Source: an uncultured bacterium (GTDB lineage: Bacteria > Edwardsbacteria > AC1 > EtOH8). From it: DNA of 64,000 bases. Within the stretch, counting starts at the first letter, position 1; each line of letters opens with the position of its first letter. Below the pieces are notes generated by a model. It worked only from the letters and a program-made list of their open reading frames with translations. It was not told the origin of the DNA and searched no databases. Positions 59,252 through 64,000 of the stretch are shown here, one piece after another. Location: positions 1 through 64,000 of the forward strand of contig CALMGM010000002.1 in NCBI GenBank assembly GCA_937863685.1, in the 5' to 3' direction. The translations under genes were made by a program, and so were the position numbers.

Positions 59252-60481
59252 ATGACCAGATCCATCACCGGCGGCTGGCATTGGCCGGCCAAAATGTTCT
59301 GCTATAAAAAGCCCATAGAAAATTCCGAGCGGCCGGAATTTTTGACCATTCCCCTGTGGCGGGGCGGCAAGGCCTCGGTGTTCGCCGGGGACTGGGTGCA
59401 CGCCTACGACGTGATCGGATATGACCATTGCGGGCTTCCGGTGTATGCTCCGCTGGCCGGGCAGGTGGAGAGGATAGAGGATTTTCCCGACCTGGTGGTC
59501 CGGCCCAAAAAGATAGATTTCCCCCGGCTGACCGTCTATCTGCAGGTATCGGAAGCCCAGCACCAGCCCAAAGCCGTGCTGGGGGCCTTTCCCCGCTACT
59601 GGGAGAAGACCCGGAACGACCTGGGCCACCGGATCTGGGAGGCCGGCATCCGGGACCTGCAGGAGCCGCCGGATATTTTTTTGCTGATATTCAACGGCCT
59701 GGACCTGGAGCCGCCGGTATCGGGCAGCATCCGGCTGCTGCGGGAGGTTCCGGAGAGACTGATAGAGGGGATGCGGATATTGATGCAGGTCCACCATTCG
59801 GTGCAGGGCCGGGTGGTTCTTTCCAACGATATGCCGGACCTGATAGAGCGGATGAAGGTGCTGTTGACCAGCGCGGTGAACATATCGGTGGAGGTGGTGG
59901 AGCCCAAATATCCCCAGGATCACCGCCAGCTGCTTAAGGACAATTTCCCCGGTGCCAAAAGTTCGGAGGTCTACGGCATGGAAGAGATCTGGAACATTGG
60001 GCAGGCGGTGATAGAGGGTCTGCCGATGGTCTCCAAGCTGTGCACGGTATGGGACCAGACCTCCGGGCAGTCGGCCAATCTTCGCCTGCCGCTGGGGATC
60101 ACCATGGAGCAGGTGTTCAAGCGCGACCTGTCGCGCTACCGCAATATCAAGCTGATCCTGGGCGGGCTGATGACCGGACAGAGCTACTACAGCCCGCGGA
60201 TGCCGGTGACCCCGGCCACCGACGGCGTGATCATGACCAAGGATGACGTCTCCTGGGAAAGCAATCTGTGCATCAATTGCGGGGAGTGCACCAATATCTG
60301 CCCCCAGGGGCTGAGCCCTTATTGCCTTTATGCCGCGGTGGGCGAATGCCGGGCGGAGAAATATTCCGCCCTGGGCCTGGTCAAATGCCTGGAATGCGGG
60401 CTGTGCAGTTTTGTCTGCCCGTCCCGACTTCATCTTCTCCACCAGATCAAAGTGGGCAAGGCGATGCTGAAGGGCGGTTAA
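59252..60481 (+). CDS. rnfC: RnfC-like electron transport subunit
   Basis: 409 residues. The N-terminal part has a barrel-sandwich region (VYAPLAGQVERIEDF); the middle has the Rnf/NqrF-type fold (GMEEIWNIGQAVIEGLPM); the C-terminus carries two 4Fe-4S motifs, CINCGECTNICP and CLECGLCSFVCP. The glycine-rich NADH/FMN site typical of RnfC (G-x-GG-AG) is not obvious in the N-terminal half, so this may be a diverged form binding ferredoxin-side partners. The next gene is RnfD-like; RnfA, B, E and G are absent from the window. Confidence 0.8.
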   Translation: MTRSITGGWHWPAKMFCYKKPIENSERPEFLTIPLWRGGKASVFAGDWVHAYDVIGYDHCGLPVYAPLAGQVERIEDFPDLVVRPKKIDFPRLTVYLQVSEAQHQPKAVLGAFPRYWEKTRNDLGHRIWEAGIRDLQEPPDIFLLIFNGLDLEPPVSGSIRLLREVPERLIEGMRILMQVHHSVQGRVVLSNDMPDLIERMKVLLTSAVNISVEVVEPKYPQDHRQLLKDNFPGAKSSEVYGMEEIWNIGQAVIEGLPMVSKLCTVWDQTSGQSANLRLPLGITMEQVFKRDLSRYRNIKLILGGLMTGQSYYSPRMPVTPATDGVIMTKDDVSWESNLCINCGECTNICPQGLSPYCLYAAVGECRAEKYSALGLVKCLECGLCSFVCPSRLHLLHQIKVGKAMLKGG

Positions 60482-60517
60482 CGCGGCAGTTCCTCTTGAA
60501 GAGGATTATCCAGTCTT

Positions 60518-60566
60518 GGATTCCCGCTGGAGTATATCCCGCACTGAGATGCGGGACGGGAATGGC
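60518..60566. repeat. Dispersed palindromic repeat (family A) between rnfC and rnfD
   Basis: Outer arms GGATTCCCGC and CGGGAATGG enclose an inner hairpin ATCCCGCA/TGCGGGA. Shares both arms with copies at 14489, 15672, 27072 and 27615. Confidence 0.65.
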
Positions 60567-60617
60567 ACATTTTCGATATTTATTCGTCGGAGCTATAACC
60601 AAAAGGAACTGATTATA

Positions 60618-61502
60618 ATGTTCAATGTGTCGCTGTGGCCCCATATCCGCACCCGCTTTGACTGGAAACAGCTGGGTTTCAGGAAATTCATAATCCTGCT
60701 TCCGATGGCCGGGTTCGGCGCCTACCTGTGGGGATGGGGTTTGACAGCCTCTTTTTTGTTGTCGCTGTTCCTGGGAATGGTCTGGCATATCTATGCCTTT
60801 AAAAAGGGCCATCAGATAAGGACCGATCTGGGGTTCGTCAACGACGCCGTCCTGATCAACCTGCTGATGCCGGCCGGCACCGGCGCCCTCATCCCGGCCG
60901 GCCTGACGGTGGTGTGCGGCATATTGCGGTGTTTTGTCAGGGATAAGGAATACGCCTTTCCCCTGAACTTCCCGCTGGTTCTGGCCCTGCTGGCGATGCT
61001 GGGGGGAAATATTTTCAGCGGCGAGATCCATTCCGGCGGCATCATCGGCGGAGGGGGCGTCTTCCGGGGCCCGGCCTATTTTATTTCCGGGTGGCTGCCG
61101 GTCGGCCTGACGATCTTGTTTTCGTTCTTGTTCCTCAACCGGCTTTACAAATGGAGGATATTCCTGTCCGGCATAGCGGTGCCCCTGGTTTTCTTGTATC
61201 TGCAATACCGGGCTTCCGGAGCGACCGATGTGCTTCCGTGGGCGGCCGGGCTGTTCCTGTTCTCGCTGGGCGTTTTGGGCACCGACCATGCGTCAACCCC
61301 GGGCCGGCATTGGGGGCAATACTGGTACGGGATGCTTTGCGGGGTGCTGATATTCCTGTTTTCGATGAAGGGATTGATCATGGAGGGGATCCTTTTTTCT
61401 CCCATCATCACCGGACTGGCAACTCCTCTGCTGGATAAGCTGGCCGGGATGTCCGGAAGGGCGGCCGCAGCATTCAACCTGCAATATGAACCGAAGATTT
61501 GA
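60618..61502 (+). CDS. rnfD: RnfD/NqrB-family membrane subunit
   Basis: 294 residues from the ATG at 60618 (AAAAGGAACTG upstream); earlier in-frame codons fall inside a repeat. About eight to ten membrane helices. A SGAT tetrapeptide at about residue 196 could correspond to the threonine that covalently carries FMN in RnfD/NqrB, but its context is atypical. It would move electrons through the membrane and couple them to ion transport with RnfC. Only two Rnf genes are seen here. Confidence 0.75.
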   Translation: MFNVSLWPHIRTRFDWKQLGFRKFIILLPMAGFGAYLWGWGLTASFLLSLFLGMVWHIYAFKKGHQIRTDLGFVNDAVLINLLMPAGTGALIPAGLTVVCGILRCFVRDKEYAFPLNFPLVLALLAMLGGNIFSGEIHSGGIIGGGGVFRGPAYFISGWLPVGLTILFSFLFLNRLYKWRIFLSGIAVPLVFLYLQYRASGATDVLPWAAGLFLFSLGVLGTDHASTPGRHWGQYWYGMLCGVLIFLFSMKGLIMEGILFSPIITGLATPLLDKLAGMSGRAAAAFNLQYEPKI

Positions 61503-61528
61503 CCGAAAAAATCCGGGTATGGTAAAAT
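61499..61528 (+). promoter_or_regulatory. Promoter for recA
   Basis: TTGACC (61499-61504, overlapping the rnfD stop), 18 bases, TAAAAT (61523-61528). Predicted start near 61535. I found no LexA box of the Gram-positive or E. coli type around it. Confidence 0.65.
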
Positions 61529-61574
61529 ATACATGCCCGATATATTAACGTATCAATTTGAGAGGAGTATGAAA

Positions 61575-62648
61575 ATGGCTGAGGGTGCTAACGAGAAGGC
61601 AAAAGCGTTGGATCTGGCGGTATCGCAGATCGAAAAACAATTCGGCAAGGGGGCCATAATGAAATGGGGCGGCCTGAATGCGGTGGTCAACGTTGATGTG
61701 ATCCCCACCGGCGCCATGTCGCTGGACAACGCTTTGGGGGTGGGCGGGGTGCCCCGGGGCAGGATCGTCGAGATATACGGACCGGAGGCCTCGGGCAAGA
61801 CCACCCTGGCCCTCTCAATTGTGGCCCAGGCCCAGAAGAAGGGCGGCACCGCCGCCTATATAGATGCCGAGCACGCCCTGGATTCCAAATACGCCCGGGC
61901 GCTGGGGGTGGATGTGGACAACCTGCTGATCTCCCAGCCGGACACCGGCGAGGACGCTCTGGAGATAACCGAGACCCTGGTCCGCAGCAACGCCATGGAC
62001 GTGATAGTGATCGACTCGGTGGCGGCCCTGGTGCCCAAGGCCGAGATCGAGGGCGACATGGGCGATTCCCACATGGGCCTGCAGGCCCGGCTGATGTCCC
62101 AGGCTTTGCGCAAGCTGACGGCGGTGGCCAACCGCTCCAAGACCTGCATAGTGTTCATCAACCAGATCCGGATGAAGATCGGGGTGATGTTCGGCAACCC
62201 CGAGACCACCCCGGGCGGGCTGGCCTTAAAGTTCCATGCCTCGGTGCGGATGGACATCCGCCGGATAGAGACCATCAAGCAGGGCGAGCAGATGATCGGC
62301 AACCGGGTGCGGGTGAAGGTGGTCAAGAACAAGATGGCCCCGCCCTTCCGGACCACCGAGTTCGAGATCATCTTCGGCGAGGGCATCTCCTACATCGGCG
62401 ACCTGATGGACCTGGCGGTGGAGAACAACATCATCGAGAAATCCGGGGCCTGGTTCTCCTACCAGGGCGAGAGGCTGGGGCAGGGCCGGGACAACATCAA
62501 GGCCATGCTCAAGCAGAATCCCGACCTGCTGGAAAAGATAGAGATCGAGCTTAAGGCCAAGCTCAATCCGCCGGCCGGGCAGAAGGCAGGAGACAAGGAA
62601 CCGGAAAAAGAGGAGAAGGAAGAGCCCAAGAAGCGGGGACGGAAATAA
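61575..62648 (+). CDS. recA: Recombinase RecA
   Basis: 358 residues from the ATG at 61575, chosen because AGGAG lies seven bases upstream (in-frame ATGs at 61533 and 61569 are less well placed). Walker [10 protein letters not shown], Walker [13 protein letters not shown], and the DNA-binding loop [16 protein letters not shown] are intact. It has an acidic/lysine-rich C-terminal tail of ~35 residues. Performs homologous strand exchange and SOS co-protease activity. recX follows. Confidence 0.98.
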   Translation: MAEGANEKAKALDLAVSQIEKQFGKGAIMKWGGLNAVVNVDVIPTGAMSLDNALGVGGVPRGRIVEIYGPEASGKTTLALSIVAQAQKKGGTAAYIDAEHALDSKYARALGVDVDNLLISQPDTGEDALEITETLVRSNAMDVIVIDSVAALVPKAEIEGDMGDSHMGLQARLMSQALRKLTAVANRSKTCIVFINQIRMKIGVMFGNPETTPGGLALKFHASVRMDIRRIETIKQGEQMIGNRVRVKVVKNKMAPPFRTTEFEIIFGEGISYIGDLMDLAVENNIIEKSGAWFSYQGERLGQGRDNIKAMLKQNPDLLEKIEIELKAKLNPPAGQKAGDKEPEKEEKEEPKKRGRK

Positions 62649-62670
62649 TTATATAACTCAACCCCCGGCT

Positions 62671-62691
62671 CCTTCTCTTCAAAAGAGAAGG
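62671..62691. repeat. Small hairpin between recA and recX
   Basis: CCTTCTCTT (62671-62679) and AAGAGAAGG (62683-62691), loop CAA. No T-run follows, so it is either a weak attenuator or another CCTTCTC-type dispersed repeat. Confidence 0.45.
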
Positions 62692-62704
62692 GGAATAAAA
62701 GGGG

Positions 62705-63190
62705 ATGAGTTCAAATATGAAAACATTTAACCCCAAAGCCTACGCCCTGCGACTGTTGGAGCTGCGCGGCCGCTCGGTCAAGGACGTCAGGGACAAGCTC
62801 AGGGTAAAGGGGGCCTCGCCGGCGGATGTCGATCTGGTGATAGACGACCTGCTGTTGCTGGGGCTTTTGGACGATGAGAAATTCGCCCGGGACTGGATCG
62901 AGAACCGCCAGCACTTCCGGCCCACCGGCGTGGTCCGTTTGAGGCAGGAACTTTTTGCCAAAGGGATAGACCGGGAGATAGTGGACCAGGCTATCAGGGA
63001 GTATAAAAGCTATGCTGACGAGTTTCCGGCGGCCCTGGACCTGGCCCGGAGAAAGATGAAGCTTTACAGCAAGCTGGACGCCGACACTGCCAGGCGCCGC
63101 CTGGCGGGGTTTCTGGCCCGGAGGGGATACGAAACCTCGATAGTATCAAAAGTGCTGAAGGAATTGCTGAAGGAAAATATTTCAGAATGA
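62705..63190 (+). CDS. recX: RecA regulator RecX
   Basis: 161 residues (or 157 from the ATG at 62717, which is better spaced from AAAGGGG). All-helical three-repeat protein with AYALRLLELRGRSVKDVRDKL at the start, LDDEKFARDWIENR in repeat 1 and the final ARRRLAGFLARRGYE. It binds the RecA filament and limits or modulates its activity. Overlaps the next gene by four bases (ATGA). Confidence 0.93.
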   Translation: MSSNMKTFNPKAYALRLLELRGRSVKDVRDKLRVKGASPADVDLVIDDLLLLGLLDDEKFARDWIENRQHFRPTGVVRLRQELFAKGIDREIVDQAIREYKSYADEFPAALDLARRKMKLYSKLDADTARRRLAGFLARRGYETSIVSKVLKELLKENISE

Positions 63191-63888
63191 TCCAAACTAC
63201 CATCCGGCGCTGGCTCAAGCTGATAATTGCGGCGCGTGACGCCGATGCGGATTCGGTGGAGCACTACACGCCGGCCGAGGAGACCACCAACGCCATCCTG
63301 CACGGGGTGGGACTGGGGCTGGCTATTGCGGCCCTGGTGGTATTGGTGGTGCTGGCCAGCCTGTCCGGGAACGCCTGGCACATAGTCAGTTTCAGCATCT
63401 ACGGGGCGACCTTGGTTCTGTTATACCTGTCGTCGACCCTGTATCACGGTTTTTATGCCGGGCGGGCCAAGCAACTGTTCCGGATCTTCGACCACTCGGC
63501 CATATTTCTCCTGATAGCCGGGACCTACACCCCGATCGCGCTGATCACCCTGCACGGCCGGCTGGGCTGGACGGTTTGCGGCGTGGTGTGGGGCATAGCC
63601 GCGGCGGGCATTGTGGGCAAGGCCTTTTGGGCGAACCGTTTCGCGGTGCTGTCGACCGTACTGTATTTGGCGATGGGGTGGATCGTGGTGATCGTGGCTA
63701 AGCCGCTATTGGCGCACCTCAATACCGCCAGCCTGGTGTTCCTGGGCCTGGGCGGCCTGTTCTACACGCTGGGGACGGTGTTCTACCTGTGGCGAAAGTT
63801 GAAATTCCACCACGCCATCTGGCACCTGTTCGTGCTGGCCGGGAGCATCTGCCATTTTTTTACCATATTGTTTTTGCTGCCGAGGTAA
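63187..63888 (+). CDS. Hemolysin III / PAQR-family membrane protein
   Basis: 233 residues, about seven helices. Family signatures: EETTNAILHGVGLGLA near the N-terminus, SSTLYHGF, FDHSAIFLLIAGTYTP, and the last metal-type His in FHHAIWHLFVLAGSICHF. The His/Asp/Ser set suits a zinc-dependent hydrolase-like membrane enzyme. The bacterial role is not well defined. Coupled to recX by ATGA overlap. Confidence 0.93.
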   Translation: MIQTTIRRWLKLIIAARDADADSVEHYTPAEETTNAILHGVGLGLAIAALVVLVVLASLSGNAWHIVSFSIYGATLVLLYLSSTLYHGFYAGRAKQLFRIFDHSAIFLLIAGTYTPIALITLHGRLGWTVCGVVWGIAAAGIVGKAFWANRFAVLSTVLYLAMGWIVVIVAKPLLAHLNTASLVFLGLGGLFYTLGTVFYLWRKLKFHHAIWHLFVLAGSICHFFTILFLLPR

Positions 63889-63933
63889 CGGTTTGTGTTT
63901 AGTCGGCATTGTGTAATTACGTTTTGTATTAAT

Positions 63934-64000
63934 ATGTCAATCAATAACCCGAAACACCACCGCCGTTCCATCCGTTTGCCGGAATATGATTATTCCCAGG
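63934..64000 (+). CDS. Start of a REP-associated tyrosine transposase (RAYT), cut by the window edge
   Basis: The final 22 codons read MSINNPKHHRRSIRL then PEYDYSQ. The pattern RRSIRLPxYDYSQ is the typical N-terminus of Y1_Tnp/IS200-like REP-associated transposases, which continue with GAYFVTICT. The rest lies outside the window. No clear ribosome binding site is seen upstream. The presence of such a gene fits the palindromic family A repeats in this window. Confidence 0.7.
   Translation, partial: MSINNPKHHRRSIRLPEYDYSQ

Noticed and set aside
59249-60442. 397-codon minus-strand frame opposite rnfC
   Set aside because: Complementary shadow; rnfC has two 4Fe-4S motifs in the plus frame.
61499-61574. 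LexA-controlled SOS box before recA
   Set aside because: No CGAAC-N4-GTTCG or CTG-N10-CAG sequence was found; lineage-specific boxes cannot be excluded.

Overview
The window reads as a chromosomal segment of a Gram-negative, probably anaerobic and uncultivated bacterium of the FCB superphylum or a neighbouring candidate phylum. Seen in the sequence: a secreted M6 protease with a FlgD/T9SS-like C-terminal sorting domain, a 31-residue AURKAIP1/COX24 (mS38-like) protein known mainly from Bacteroidetes and relatives, outer-membrane barrel proteins, a GT9 glycosyltransferase, type IV minor pilins, ferredoxin-dependent 2-oxoacid oxidoreductase and RnfC/RnfD. No rRNA, CRISPR array or prophage is visible. 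Genes are dense and almost all lie on the + strand. Promoters are close to TTGACA-N17-TATAAT, and ribosome binding sites are often AAGGAG.

Layout. 1-6.9 kb: truncated gene, M6 protease, pyrG, TPR-thioredoxin protein, crcB with a DUF190 partner. 7-15.5 kb: hisC-cmk-plsC-ispH-rpsA, a repeat-rich gap with an AT-rich lipoprotein, ispG, sppA. 15.5-16.6 kb: tRNA-Cys, tRNA-Leu, a gene-free structured stretch, and tRNA-Gly on the minus strand. 16.7-20 kb: a NarL-type two-component pair and amtB. 20-23 kb: a four-subunit 2-oxoacid:ferredoxin oxidoreductase. 23-32 kb: a nucleotidyltransferase, a secreted basic protein, then pgsA-pgpA-cinA-thioesterase-thpR-truA-JAMM-prfA-(AT-rich insert)-prmC.

32.1-42.4 kb is the most unusual part. 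A multi-subunit FAD/Fe-S amino-acid (proline/sarcosine-like) dehydrogenase locus is split in two by eight genes. These eight are two tandem copies of one four-gene set (A: FN3 + membrane anchor + soluble domain; B: about six TM helices; C: anchored extracytoplasmic domain; D: about six TM helices). I do not recognise a function for the set. It is the best candidate here for an undescribed membrane system.

42.4-51 kb carries housekeeping and stress genes: XRE regulator, ferritin-like protein, Hsp20, Lon, GT9, FmdB, HU, the mS38-like protein, a barrel protein, and an ECF sigma cassette with two Spy/CpxP-like proteins. 51.1-59.1 kb is a type IV minor pilin operon. A membrane-anchored sigma-54 activator sits just upstream, and a good -24/-12 promoter lies directly before the pilin genes. 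One pilin is fused to SdrD-like and FG-GAP-like domains and may replace a PilY1-type tip adhesin. 59.2-64 kb: rnfC, rnfD, recA, recX, a hemolysin-III family protein and the start of a REP-associated transposase.

A recurring regulatory pattern is that several genes without a ribosome binding site (ispG, pgsA, truA, fmdB, the sigma-54 activator gene) have a -10 element ending only 6-8 bases before the start codon, which predicts leaderless mRNAs.
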